Positions 1 through 7,370 of a DNA stretch of 55,957 nucleotides are shown piece by piece. The notes under the pieces are model-generated. The model saw only the letters and a program-made list of their open reading frames with translations. It searched no databases and was not told the origin of the DNA. The position numbers and the translations under genes were made by a program. Position 1 is the stretch's first letter; the number at the start of each line of letters is the position of its first letter. Where the stretch lies: positions 1 through 55,957 of the forward strand of contig JAUNTC010000002.1 of the NCBI GenBank assembly GCA_030538915.1, in the 5' to 3' direction. This DNA comes from Lachnospiraceae bacterium. GTDB lineage: Bacteria; Bacillota; Clostridia; Lachnospirales; Lachnospiraceae.

Positions 1-317
1 TTACCAACGCGGTCTCTTAAGTAGTTTAGTTTAGCTCTTCTTACTTTACCTCTTCTTACTACTTCAACTCTTTCAACGTTTGGAGAGTGGAGCGGCCATG
101 TCTTCTCAACACCTACACCGTTAGATGTTTTTCTAACTGTAAATGTAGCTCTTGTGCTTCCGCCCTGTTTCTTAAGAACTGTACCTTCGAAAACCTGAAT
201 TCTTTCGCGGTTTCCCTCTTTGATTTTACCGTAAACTTTTACAGTATCACCTACGTGAAACTCTGGTGCATTCTCTTTTAACTGTTCTGCTTCAATACTT
301 CTGATAATATCGTTCAT
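1..317 (-). CDS. rplS: 50S ribosomal protein L19, C-terminus cut by window edge
   Basis: Structural protein of the large ribosomal subunit near the 30S interface. The reverse strand reads [16 protein letters not shown] and later [17 protein letters not shown], and runs open to base 1, ending ...RDRVGK. About 105 residues are present of a family usually near 115, so only the extreme C-terminus and stop are missing. The ATG at 317-315 has an AAGGAGG ribosome binding site 7-8 bases upstream. It is the last visible gene of the ylxM-ffh-rpsP-khpA-rimM-trmD-rplS cluster, the usual order in Clostridia. A different-frame open stretch on the plus strand over this gene is a shadow. Confidence 0.96.
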   Translation of the reverse strand, partial: MNDIIRSIEAEQLKENAPEFHVGDTVKVYGKIKEGNRERIQVFEGTVLKKQGGSTRATFTVRKTSNGVGVEKTWPLHSPNVERVEVVRRGKVRRAKLNYLRDRVG

Positions 318-430
318 TGTGTGCCTCCTTGTTAACTTGGATGTTCTTAATACAGTTCGTATCAGAGGACCATCGATTTTTCTTCACAACATTGATATGT
401 TACCATAACCCTTGCAAAAAATCAAGAACT
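318..430 (-). other. trmD-rplS intergenic leader, possible L19 leader RNA
   Basis: This 113-base gap is unusually long for an otherwise tight operon. Firmicutes are known to carry an L19 leader at this location. I can see short complementary stretches but could not establish the family consensus, so the assignment rests on position only. Confidence 0.3.
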
Positions 431-1177
431 TTATTCTGTTTTCCATGATTCTTCCATCATTTGTGCAACAAGTGTTTTTTCCTTCTCTGTAAGCTCCGCT
501 TTTTCTAATAAATCCGGCCGTTTTTTCGCCGTGCGGATGACCGACTGTTCTCTACGCCATTTTTCAATATTCGCATGATGTCCGGACATTAACACTTCCG
601 GTACTTTCTTATCGTGCCATGTCTCCGGTCTCGAATACTGTGGATATTCTAAAAGATTATCCTGGAAGCTCTCAAACTCTGCCGACACATCATTGTGGAG
701 CACACCCGGAACAAGTCTTGAAATAGCATCTACCATAATCATCGCCGGAAGTTCTCCTCCAGTCAGAACATAGTCACCGATCGATACATAATCTGTAACG
801 ATCTCTTCTAACACACGTTCATCAATACCTTCGTAATGCCCACATAAAAATACAAGCTCTTCTTCTGTGGCAAATTCTTCTGCCATTTTCTGATTAAATG
901 TCTGTCCCTGTGGCGATAAATATACGACTCTCGGGCATTTCCCGATTCGTTCTTCCAACGCCTTATAGCACTGATATACCGGCTCTGCCTGCATAAGCAT
1001 TCCTGCGCCACCACCGTATGGATAGTCATCTACACTGTTGTGCTTATTAAATGCATAATCCCGAATGTTGATTGCCTCAATGGAGAGCAGCTCATTTTTT
1101 ATCGCACGTCCGATAATACTTGTCTTAAGTCCACTCATCACCATCTCTGGGAATAAAGTCATAATATGAAAATTCAT
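431..1177 (-). CDS. trmD: tRNA (guanine-N1)-methyltransferase TrmD
   Basis: SpoU/TrmD (SPOUT) methyltransferase that uses S-adenosylmethionine to make m1G37 in tRNAs reading CNN and GGG codons, which prevents +1 frameshifting. The 248-residue length is normal. Visible motifs are GGGAGM at residues 55-60, GHYEGID at 113-119, the knot segment YVLTGGELP at 136-144 and LEYPQYSRP at 176-184, all characteristic of TrmD. The start has GGGAGG about 8 bases upstream. It lies 19 bases downstream of rimM, so the two are almost certainly co-transcribed. Confidence 0.97.
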   Translation of the reverse strand: MNFHIMTLFPEMVMSGLKTSIIGRAIKNELLSIEAINIRDYAFNKHNSVDDYPYGGGAGMLMQAEPVYQCYKALEERIGKCPRVVYLSPQGQTFNQKMAEEFATEEELVFLCGHYEGIDERVLEEIVTDYVSIGDYVLTGGELPAMIMVDAISRLVPGVLHNDVSAEFESFQDNLLEYPQYSRPETWHDKKVPEVLMSGHHANIEKWRREQSVIRTAKKRPDLLEKAELTEKEKTLVAQMMEESWKTE

Positions 1178-1196
1178 CTATTCGTCCTCCCGGCTA

Positions 1197-1703
1197 TTAA
1201 ATCAATCCATCCATCAAATGGATCTGCATTTTCATTTCTTCTATATCTACATGTAAAATGCATTCTTTGATTGCAGGAACAAGCACTTCTCCGTGTTCCT
1301 TACTGTCAATTACATACACATCGTTGGCACCGGTCTCGATCACATCTTTTAAAACGCCAAATGGATTTCCGTCATCTGTGATCACTTCCATGCCGATCAT
1401 ATCTGCGATAAAATATTCATCTTCCTCCAATGGCACTGCATGCTCTCTCGTAACATAGAGCGGACATTTTTTATATTTTTCAATATCATTAATGTTGTCA
1501 ATGCCTTTGAATTTTAAAATTACAAACTGTTTGAAAAATTTCACACTCTGGATTTCCAGAGGTCTGGTTTCTCTTCCTGTATCAAGAATGACCTGTTTTA
1601 ATTTCTTAAAACGATTCACATCGTCTGTAGTCGGAAATACTTTCACTTCTCCACGTACACCGTGTGTCTGTGTGATCACTCCTACCTGCAGCATATCCTC
1701 CAT
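1197..1703 (-). CDS. rimM: 16S rRNA processing protein RimM
   Basis: Assembly factor for the 30S head that binds S19 and helps 16S rRNA maturation. The 168 residues show an N-terminal RimM domain opening [20 protein letters not shown] (residues 5-24), then a PRC-barrel domain from about residue 97 ([16 protein letters not shown]). The ATG at 1703 is preceded by AAGGAG at a good distance, favouring it over the internal Met at residue 4. A hairpin at 1739-1764 separates it from khpA and may lower its expression relative to rpsP. Confidence 0.96.
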   Translation of the reverse strand: MEDMLQVGVITQTHGVRGEVKVFPTTDDVNRFKKLKQVILDTGRETRPLEIQSVKFFKQFVILKFKGIDNINDIEKYKKCPLYVTREHAVPLEEDEYFIADMIGMEVITDDGNPFGVLKDVIETGANDVYVIDSKEHGEVLVPAIKECILHVDIEEMKMQIHLMDGLI

Positions 1704-1738
1704 CTTATATCTCCTTCATCTGTAAGTGTAAAAAAGAA

Positions 1739-1764
1739 GGACAGGTACAATTTAAGACCTGTCC
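1739..1764 (-). terminator. hairpin between khpA and rimM, possible internal attenuator
   Basis: GGACAGGT pairs perfectly with ACCTGTCC across a 10-base loop, and on the minus transcript it is followed by the U-rich run TTCTTTTTTAC. This looks like a partial intrinsic terminator that would reduce but not abolish read-through into rimM-trmD-rplS. It could also be an RNA-processing or stability element. Confidence 0.5.
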
Positions 1765-1783
1765 CGTAAGTATCCATTGGTAA

Positions 1784-2014
1784 TTAATCCATAATATCAA
1801 CGATTACTTTCTTATCTTCCTTTGCAGCTGCTGCTTTCACTACGGAACGAATCGCTTTTGCAATACGTCCCTGCTTTCCGATTACTTTTCCCATATCGGA
1901 GTCCGCAACCTTAACTTCCAGAACTGTAGCCTTTTTCTCTTCACGTTCTGTTATAACAACACTGTCAGGATCATCTACTAAAGCTTTTGTAATAACTTCT
2001 ACCAGCTCTTTCAT
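1784..2014 (-). CDS. khpA: KH-domain RNA-binding protein KhpA (YlqC)
   Basis: Small single-KH-domain RNA-binding protein. In other Firmicutes KhpA pairs with KhpB/Jag and affects cell division and RNA stability. The 76 residues start MKELVEVITKAL and contain the KH GxxG loop as GKQG within MGKVIGKQGRIAKAIRS. I place the start at 2014, not at the upstream in-frame ATG at 2035, because GGAGGTG sits 8 bases before the 2014 ATG, while the longer form would add seven non-conserved residues (MPWRCAG). It follows rpsP by 24 bases. Confidence 0.94.
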   Translation of the reverse strand: MKELVEVITKALVDDPDSVVITEREEKKATVLEVKVADSDMGKVIGKQGRIAKAIRSVVKAAAAKEDKKVIVDIMD

Positions 2015-2038
2015 ACCTGCACACCTCCAGGGCATTTA

Positions 2039-2284
2039 TTATTTCTCGATGCCTGCTGCTTTGAAAATTTTGCTAACTGTTTCTGTTGGCTGTGCACCAT
2101 TTCCTAACCATTTTTTAGCTGCTTCTTCGTCAACAGAGATTGCGCTTGGCTCACGGTTCGGATCATATGTTCCGATCTCGTCGATGAATTTTCCATCTCT
2201 TGGTGATCTAGAATCTGCAACTACGATTCTATAAAAAGGAGCCTTCTTCTGTCCCATTCTTCTTAATCTGATTTTTACTGCCAT
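2039..2284 (-). CDS. rpsP: 30S ribosomal protein S16
   Basis: Small-subunit protein that stabilises the 5' domain of 16S rRNA. The 81-residue protein begins [20 protein letters not shown], the family signature, followed by [19 protein letters not shown]. The start at 2284 has GGAGGT 7-8 bases upstream. An in-frame extension to 2299 has no ribosome binding site and is rejected. Between rpsP and ffh there is a 78-base AT-rich gap with a small GCGTA/TACGC hairpin at 2338-2350. Confidence 0.97.
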   Translation of the reverse strand: MAVKIRLRRMGQKKAPFYRIVVADSRSPRDGKFIDEIGTYDPNREPSAISVDEEAAKKWLGNGAQPTETVSKIFKAAGIEK

Positions 2285-2362
2285 TTTGTTTACCTCCAAA
2301 TAAATTGTTATTTAAATTTCTTATTTTTATATATAATGCGTAAAATACGCTTTATACCGCTA

Positions 2363-3715
2363 TTAGATTGGCAAACGGAATTTTCCGCGTTTGCCGCCTT
2401 TTCCCATCATCTTCATCATCTTCTTCATCTCACCGAACTGTTTAACCATTCGGTTTACTTCGCTGATGTCAACTCCGGCACCTCTCGCAATTCGATGCTT
2501 TCTTGACGGATTCAAAAGATCCGGGTTTCTTCTTTCTTCGATAGTCATGGAGTAGATCATCGCCTCCATGCGAGCCATATTCTTCTCTGCCTGAGCAGTC
2601 TGATCTTCATCAAGTCCTTTCATCTTACCAAGTCCCATACCGCCAAGTCCCGGCAGCATACTCATGATACTGGAAAGTCCTCCCATGTTCTTCATCTGCT
2701 TCATGCTTTCCAAATAGTCTTCGAAGTCGAACTGTGCTTTCTTCAACTTCTTGGACATCTCTTTGGCCTTCTCTTCATCGATCTGTGACTCTGCCTTCTC
2801 AATAAGTGTGAGCACATCTCCCATGCCTAAGATTCTTGAAGCCATACGTTCCGGATAAAACTGTTCCAGATCAGAAAGCTTTTCTCCCATACCTGCGTAC
2901 AGGATCGGTTTCCCTGTAACTGCTTTTACAGAAAGCGCTGCACCACCTCGTGTATCACCGTCTAGCTTTGTTACGATCACACCGTCGATGCCAATCTTAT
3001 CGTCAAAATCTTTTGCAACATTCACTGCATCCTGACCGGTCATCGCGTCAATTACGAGGATTGTCTGGTGTACTTCCACTGTTTCCTTAATTTCCTGAAG
3101 CTCTGCCATCATATCTTCATCTATATGAAGACGTCCGGCTGTATCTAAGATCACCGGCGTATTGCCATTCTTCTTCGCATGCTCCAAAGCAGCTTTTGCA
3201 ATGTCTGACGGTTTGTGATTCTCTCCCATTGCAAAGACTTCTACGCCCTGCTTCTCACCGTTGACCTGTAATTGCTTGATCGCTGCCGGACGATAAACGT
3301 CACATGCTACGAGCAGTGGTTTCTTACCTTTTAATTTAAACTTGCCTGCAAGCTTTGCTGTTGTAGTTGTCTTACCTGCTCCCTGAAGTCCCACCATCAT
3401 AATAACGGTAGTCGAGCTTCCCGGCTGTAACTTAATCTCTGTCGTCTCGGAGCCCATCAGCTTGACAAGCTCTTCGTTCACGATCTTGATGACCATCTGT
3501 CCCGGATTCAATCCGTTCATAACGTCCTGACCGATTGCTCGCTCCTGGACATTCTTGATAAAGTCCTTTACAACCTTGAAGTTAACATCGGCAGCCAGCA
3601 GTGCTCGCTTGATCTCTTTGAGCGCCTCCTTAACATCTGCCTCTGTAAGTCTTCCTTTGCTGCGCAGGTTTTTAAACACATTCTGAATTTTTTCTGTCAG
3701 ACTGTCAAATGCCAT
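2363..3715 (-). CDS. ffh: signal recognition particle GTPase Ffh
   Basis: SRP54 homologue that binds signal peptides on nascent chains together with 4.5S/6S RNA and docks with FtsY at the membrane. The 450-residue length is typical. An N-terminal helical bundle precedes the GTPase domain with P-loop GLQGAGKT (109-116), DTAGR (191-195) and TKLDGD (249-254). The C-terminal M domain is Met-rich, ending in a run of Met and Lys/Gly around residues 430-450 that is expected for the signal-peptide groove and RNA contact. It starts 4 bases after the ylxM stop, so the two are translationally close. Confidence 0.98.
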   Translation of the reverse strand: MAFDSLTEKIQNVFKNLRSKGRLTEADVKEALKEIKRALLAADVNFKVVKDFIKNVQERAIGQDVMNGLNPGQMVIKIVNEELVKLMGSETTEIKLQPGSSTTVIMMVGLQGAGKTTTTAKLAGKFKLKGKKPLLVACDVYRPAAIKQLQVNGEKQGVEVFAMGENHKPSDIAKAALEHAKKNGNTPVILDTAGRLHIDEDMMAELQEIKETVEVHQTILVIDAMTGQDAVNVAKDFDDKIGIDGVIVTKLDGDTRGGAALSVKAVTGKPILYAGMGEKLSDLEQFYPERMASRILGMGDVLTLIEKAESQIDEEKAKEMSKKLKKAQFDFEDYLESMKQMKNMGGLSSIMSMLPGLGGMGLGKMKGLDEDQTAQAEKNMARMEAMIYSMTIEERRNPDLLNPSRKHRIARGAGVDISEVNRMVKQFGEMKKMMKMMGKGGKRGKFRLPI

Positions 3716-3719
3716 ACGT

Positions 3720-4064
3720 TTATAACTCCTCTATAATCTCATCCGAAATTTTTCTGATCTCATCTACGATGTCTTCTGCCTGCTCTCTCTCATAATCATC
3801 AAGCAGTTCTTTGATCTTTCCTGTCTTTTCCTTTATTGCCATAAATTTCTCTACGAGATGAAGCTTCTCTTCATATCCTGCCAGTGTCTGATTGCATCGT
3901 CTTATAAGATCGTGCACACCCTGACGGCTGATTCCTGCCTCTCTTGCCAGTTCTCCTAAAGATAAGTCTTCCTGAATGAATTGTCCGTAAATCTCTTTCT
4001 GATGATCGGTCAACAATTCCCCGTAGAAATCATACAATAAAGCCTGTTCAAGAATTTCATTCAT
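3720..4064 (-). CDS. ylxM: YlxM family putative DNA-binding/SRP accessory protein
   Basis: YlxM proteins sit next to ffh across Firmicutes. In Streptococcus mutans the homologue modulates SRP GTPase activity. The 114 residues start MNEILEQALLYDFYGELL and carry a sigma-70 region-4-like helix-turn-helix at about 41-62 (LSLGELAREAGISRQGVHDLI). I chose 4064 because the conserved family start lies there with AGGTG 7 bases upstream. The longer frame to 4160 would run through the promoter. The first gene of the operon may bind DNA, and its promoter overlaps a perfect inverted repeat. Confidence 0.92.
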   Translation of the reverse strand: MNEILEQALLYDFYGELLTDHQKEIYGQFIQEDLSLGELAREAGISRQGVHDLIRRCNQTLAGYEEKLHLVEKFMAIKEKTGKIKELLDDYEREQAEDIVDEIRKISDEIIEEL

Positions 4065-4080
4065 GTTTATCACCTGTGTT

Positions 4081-4109
4081 ATCATACATGATGTACGCTC
4101 AGGTGTCAA
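4081..4109 (-). promoter_or_regulatory. promoter of the ylxM-ffh-rpsP operon
   Basis: On the minus strand TTGACA (4109-4104), a 17-base spacer and TATGAT (4086-4081) form a near-consensus sigma-A promoter 17 bases before the ylxM ATG. This implies a very short leader, about 10 bases. Confidence 0.82.
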
Positions 4110-4128
4110 GTGTTTTTTCTTGACACCT
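4101..4128. promoter_or_regulatory. perfect inverted repeat over the ylxM -35 box
   Basis: AGGTGTCAAG (4101-4110) and CTTGACACCT (4119-4128) are exact reverse complements separated by 8 bases (TGTTTTTT). One arm contains the -35 hexamer, the geometry expected of a repressor operator. The binding protein is unknown. Confidence 0.5.
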
Positions 4129-4168
4129 CGTTTTTTTCTCAAAACGTCTCTTTTTTTCAAATTAGAAA

Positions 4169-4197
4169 TTGATTTCTACGAAAATCTATCGTAATAT
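4169..4197 (+). promoter_or_regulatory. promoter of the J-domain gene
   Basis: TTGATT (4169-4174), a 17-base spacer and TAATAT (4192-4197) lie 40 bases before the start codon. They are divergent from the ylxM promoter. Confidence 0.6.
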
Positions 4198-4236
4198 ATG
4201 TATGTTCTATTTATATAGGCAAACAAGGGGAGAATT

Positions 4237-4869
4237 ATGAATCAAAAAAATTATTATGACATTTTAGGGGTTTCATCGAAAGCATCTGCTGAGGAGATCA
4301 CTGCTGCGAAGAATGCACTTGCAAAAAGATACCATCCGGATGCAAATGTACAGCACGGCATCGATACAACCGATAAGATGCAGGAGATTTTAGAAGCTTA
4401 CAGAACATTATCGGATCCTGCAAAACGCAAGTCCTATGACCGTGCATTGAACGGACATCACTCTGTTATGCGCACCTTCGATCTTTTTGACGAAGAGGAG
4501 CAGCAGGAAAAAGATTCCGGTTTTGTTATTTACTGGAAAGCTGCCAATACACTACATGAGATCATCAGCGAAGGTGAACCACTCTTTCACAAGCGCGAAG
4601 CAAAAGGACGCCTCAGCGCGCTGGCCATCCGTGCCCTGCGCCCGATCGTCACACTGCGAACCGCACAGATACCGGAACGCTACTGGCATCCGGACATTAT
4701 GAACTGGTTGCTGTTTACATCTTACCAACATCCCAATTATACGGTCACCTATCTGCTTGCACTCTACGATAATCATGTAAAAACAGACTACAGCATTGTA
4801 GATCGTGCAAAAGCTTCTAAAGCTGCCGCCAGATACGAACATACCGTAAAGAAACTGATCAAACGATAA
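4237..4869 (+). CDS. J-domain protein (DnaJ-like, no zinc-finger region)
   Basis: Likely a co-chaperone that stimulates DnaK ATPase. The N-terminal 70 residues form a J domain starting NYYDILGVSSKASAEEI, with the invariant HPD at 33-35 (RYHPDAN) and a C-terminal LSDPAKRKSYDRAL helix. There is no Gly/Phe linker, cysteine-rich zinc domain or DnaJ C-terminal domain. The remaining 140 residues match nothing I recognise and show no membrane segment. AGGGGAG precedes the ATG. It stands alone between its own promoter and a bidirectional terminator, so it is not the housekeeping dnaJ, which normally follows dnaK. Confidence 0.85.
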   Translation: MNQKNYYDILGVSSKASAEEITAAKNALAKRYHPDANVQHGIDTTDKMQEILEAYRTLSDPAKRKSYDRALNGHHSVMRTFDLFDEEEQQEKDSGFVIYWKAANTLHEIISEGEPLFHKREAKGRLSALAIRALRPIVTLRTAQIPERYWHPDIMNWLLFTSYQHPNYTVTYLLALYDNHVKTDYSIVDRAKASKAAARYEHTVKKLIKR

Positions 4870-4882
4870 TATAAGATATATT

Positions 4883-4913
4883 AAAAGGAGGCTTATCAAT
4901 TTTGCCTCCTTTT
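4883..4913. terminator. bidirectional intrinsic terminator
   Basis: AAAAGGAGGC (4883-4892) pairs with GCCTCCTTTT (4904-4913) over an 11-base loop, with T-runs on both strands. It serves the convergent J-domain and thioesterase genes. Confidence 0.85.
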
Positions 4914-4919
4914 TTCGTC

Positions 4920-5390
4920 CTAAAGTTCCTCTCTGAGCCTTCGCATCTTACGTCTTTTATTCGCACGTTCCCATTCTTCTTTTTCTTCCTCCGTCTCGAC
5001 TATCAGCTCCGGCACTTTTGCCGGTTTGTCATTTTTATCCAGACCAACCATCGTAAAATAGGCACGATTGATAAGTGTCCGCTCACTATCCATATGTTCG
5101 ACATACGTATCCACCCGCACTTCCATCGAAGTCGTTCCGACACATGTTACATTTCCTATGATAATAATGACATCATTATTATAGGCACCACGAAGAAACT
5201 TCAGATTATCTACCGATGCAGTGATCACATTCATGCACGCATGTCGCTTTGCAACGACAACTGCGACCTCATCGATCCACTGCATAAGGATTCCTCCAAA
5301 AAGCCGGTTGGCACCGTTCAAATGATTCGGCCTCACTATGTGGATTGTCTCTACTGTTGATTCTGATACTTTTCTTTTCTCTGCTTTCAT
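4920..5390 (-). CDS. acyl-CoA thioesterase, hotdog fold (YciA/BFIT-like)
   Basis: Predicted cytoplasmic hydrolase of acyl-CoA esters. The 156 residues carry the family signature HIVRPNHLNGANRLFGG followed by ILMQWIDEVA, the helix with the catalytic Asp, and a later strand FLRGAYNNDVIIIIGNV. The C-terminus is highly charged (EEEKEEWERANKRRKMRR). Substrate range cannot be judged from sequence. The ribosome binding site is weak (AGAAAGAG), so expression may be low. It is divergent from the truA-like gene, sharing a 97-base regulatory gap with TATAAT on this strand (ATTATA on the plus strand near 5439). Confidence 0.85.
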   Translation of the reverse strand: MKAEKRKVSESTVETIHIVRPNHLNGANRLFGGILMQWIDEVAVVVAKRHACMNVITASVDNLKFLRGAYNNDVIIIIGNVTCVGTTSMEVRVDTYVEHMDSERTLINRAYFTMVGLDKNDKPAKVPELIVETEEEKEEWERANKRRKMRRLREEL

Positions 5391-5446
5391 ATGTAAAATT
5401 TTTCTCTTTCTTATTTTCGTGTCTTTAATTATAACACAAGATTTGT

Positions 5447-5452
5447 TATACT
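5447..5452 (+). promoter_or_regulatory. candidate -10 element for the truA-like gene
   Basis: TATACT lies 36 bases before the start codon. The best -35 at 17 bases is TTTAAT, a poor match. The site sits opposite the thioesterase -10 box in a compact divergent region. Confidence 0.35.
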
Positions 5453-5487
5453 AACACTACAAGCAAACAAAAGGAGCAAATAATGAC

Positions 5488-6264
5488 ATGAGAAATATAA
5501 AACTTACGATAGAATACGATGGCAGCCGTTACCAGGGCTGGGCAAGACTCGGCAAAAATGAATCCAGCAATACGATTTCCAATAAGATCCAGGAAGTATT
5601 AAGAAAGATGACAGGTGAGTTTGTCATCGACCTTAACTGCGGGTGCCGCACAGAAGTCGGTGTCCATGCATATGCACAGATCGTCAACTTTAATACCGAA
5701 AGCACGATGAGTGTCTTGGACATTAAGCATTATCTCAACCGTTATCTTCCTATGGATATTGCGATCACAGATGTAGAAGAAGCAATGCCTCGCTTCCACG
5801 CACAGCTCAATGCAAAGTCAAAAACTTATGTATATCGTATGACCATATCCGATGTACCAAGTGTTTTCGACCGTAAGACAACCTATCACTGCTACAAAGT
5901 TCCGGATAAGAGAAAGATGCAGCAGGCTGCTGCGAAACTGATCGGTAAACATGATTTCAAAAATTTCTCAACCGTGAAAAAGACAAAGTCAACTGTCCGT
6001 GAGATCACGAATATTGAGATCTACGACGATATAGAAGAGATGCAGATTACGATCCAGGCAGATGATTTTCTTCACAACATGGCGCGCATTATCATTGGTA
6101 CACTTTTAGACATCGGTTTTGGTACACGAAGCTTAGATGTGATCGATGCGATCTTTGATGGCACCGAAGAAGCAAGCGCACCTTGTGATCCGAAAGGACT
6201 TTATCTGCAGGATATCGAATATAATGCGCCGGTAGCGAATGATCCGGTTATTGGTTCTCTTTAG
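5488..6264 (+). CDS. TruA-like tRNA pseudouridine synthase, catalytic Asp replaced by Glu
   Basis: TruA makes pseudouridine at tRNA positions 38-40. The 258 residues show TruA landmarks: LTIEYDGSRYQGWARLG, SKTYVYRM, KNFSTVKK, DDFLHNMARIIIGTLLDIGFG and PCDPKGLYLQDIEY. The catalytic loop, normally GRTDxGVHA, reads GCRTEVGVHA, with Glu56 in place of the nucleophilic Asp. The codon is clearly GAA, with no sign of frameshift. This is therefore a diverged paralogue whose activity is uncertain. A true TruA may be encoded elsewhere. The ribosome binding site AAGGAG is 11 bases from this ATG but 6 bases from an overlapping ATG-ACA-TGA mini-ORF at 5483-5491. Confidence 0.85.
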   Translation: MRNIKLTIEYDGSRYQGWARLGKNESSNTISNKIQEVLRKMTGEFVIDLNCGCRTEVGVHAYAQIVNFNTESTMSVLDIKHYLNRYLPMDIAITDVEEAMPRFHAQLNAKSKTYVYRMTISDVPSVFDRKTTYHCYKVPDKRKMQQAAAKLIGKHDFKNFSTVKKTKSTVREITNIEIYDDIEEMQITIQADDFLHNMARIIIGTLLDIGFGTRSLDVIDAIFDGTEEASAPCDPKGLYLQDIEYNAPVANDPVIGSL

Positions 6265-6265
6265 A

Positions 6266-6308
6266 AAAAAAGTGTTGCAACGAGGTTTTCCTCTTCGCAA
6301 CACTTTTT
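6266..6308. terminator. bidirectional terminator between truA-like and patatin genes
   Basis: AAAAAAGTGTTGC and GCAACACTTTTT form a long stem, with a nested GAGG/CCTC hairpin at the tip. A- and T-runs flank both sides, suiting the convergent genes. Confidence 0.88.
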
Positions 6309-6316
6309 CTTTATAC

Positions 6317-7174
6317 TTACTGTTCTAAAAATTTCATCATCGCATCGTACTGCTTTTCCATCAATCGGTAACCGTGATTGTAGAAATTCATTAATGTATC
6401 ATAATCCTTTTCCAAACGCGATACCGTTGGGATCAACGGACGAAGTACAAATATTTTTCCTTCTTCTTCCAGCTTCTCAATATGTTCCACAGTAATATTG
6501 TATACATGATTTCTGTGAATTGCTGCATGTGCAAGATTTGGATACTTTTTATAAGCTTTTCTATACAGCCCTGCCATTCCTTTGGAGATCGGTTTTTTCC
6601 GATAACCAGGATTTCTTGTAAGGATCAAAACAATCTTTTTATTTCCAATCTCGATCGCACGTTTAATCGGAATGGAATCGACAAGTCCTCCATCCAGGTA
6701 TGGGATGCCATCAATATTAACGATCGGTGATACTAACGGCATACTGCTCGATGCACGGGCAATCTTTAACAATCTGTCAAAATCGTGATCTTCCGTCATA
6801 TACTCTGCTCTTCCACTTTCACAGTTTGTTGTAACCATCTCACAGGTCATATCTGATGCGAAATAAGTTTCATAATCGAACGGAAAGATTTCTTTCGGAT
6901 ACTTGTCAAATACCATATCCATATCCAGAATGCTCTTTTCTTTTATAAACTCTCGAAAGCCATAGTAATAGCTATATTCCTTGTCCTTGTGGATCATACA
7001 GTCTCTCGTACGCCCCGGTTGCTTTGATACATAGTCTATTGCATTGCATGCGCCTGCCGACACGCCGATCACATGCGAAAAATACTGATCCTTCTCCATA
7101 AGAAAATCCAGAGCTCCAGAAGTAAATACTCCTCTTGTCGCCCCACCTTCTAATACAAGTGTCCCATTAATCAT
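6317..7174 (-). CDS. patatin-like phospholipase family protein (YjjU-like)
   Basis: Predicted Ser-Asp dyad lipid acyl hydrolase. The 285 residues contain an oxyanion motif variant EGGATRG (9-15), the nucleophile elbow GVSAG (37-41, Ser39) and the catalytic DGG (Asp161 within IPYLDGGLVDSIPI). The opening resembles Escherichia coli YjjU rather than RssA. There is no signal peptide or membrane segment, so it is probably cytoplasmic. The start has AAAGGAGTG upstream. Natural substrate is unknown. It is monocistronic and convergent with the truA-like gene. Confidence 0.88.
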   Translation of the reverse strand: MINGTLVLEGGATRGVFTSGALDFLMEKDQYFSHVIGVSAGACNAIDYVSKQPGRTRDCMIHKDKEYSYYYGFREFIKEKSILDMDMVFDKYPKEIFPFDYETYFASDMTCEMVTTNCESGRAEYMTEDHDFDRLLKIARASSSMPLVSPIVNIDGIPYLDGGLVDSIPIKRAIEIGNKKIVLILTRNPGYRKKPISKGMAGLYRKAYKKYPNLAHAAIHRNHVYNITVEHIEKLEEEGKIFVLRPLIPTVSRLEKDYDTLMNFYNHGYRLMEKQYDAMMKFLEQ

Positions 7175-7278
7175 AAATCTTACACTCCTTTGCTGATTTA
7201 TCCTGATTTTGTCTGTTAGATTTTAAGGAATTTCTGTCAAGTATTATCATAACACGTTTTCTCCGGAAAAGAATACTC

Positions 7279-7307
7279 TTGCTATTTCCTTTTATCTCTG
7301 CTAATAT
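7279..7307 (+). promoter_or_regulatory. promoter of the ABC-F gene
   Basis: TTGCTA (7279-7284), a 17-base spacer and TAATAT (7302-7307) lie 63 bases before the start codon. Confidence 0.6.
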
Positions 7308-7370
7308 AAACTTTGTATGCAATATATTAAATAAGAAGAAATAAATTTAGTAATAAGGAGATAAATCAAG

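Noticed and set aside
7216..7241. TTGACA upstream of the patatin gene as a full promoter
   Set aside because: The -35 is perfect on the minus strand but no acceptable -10 lies 15-18 bases downstream (best TAACAG), so I did not list it as a feature.
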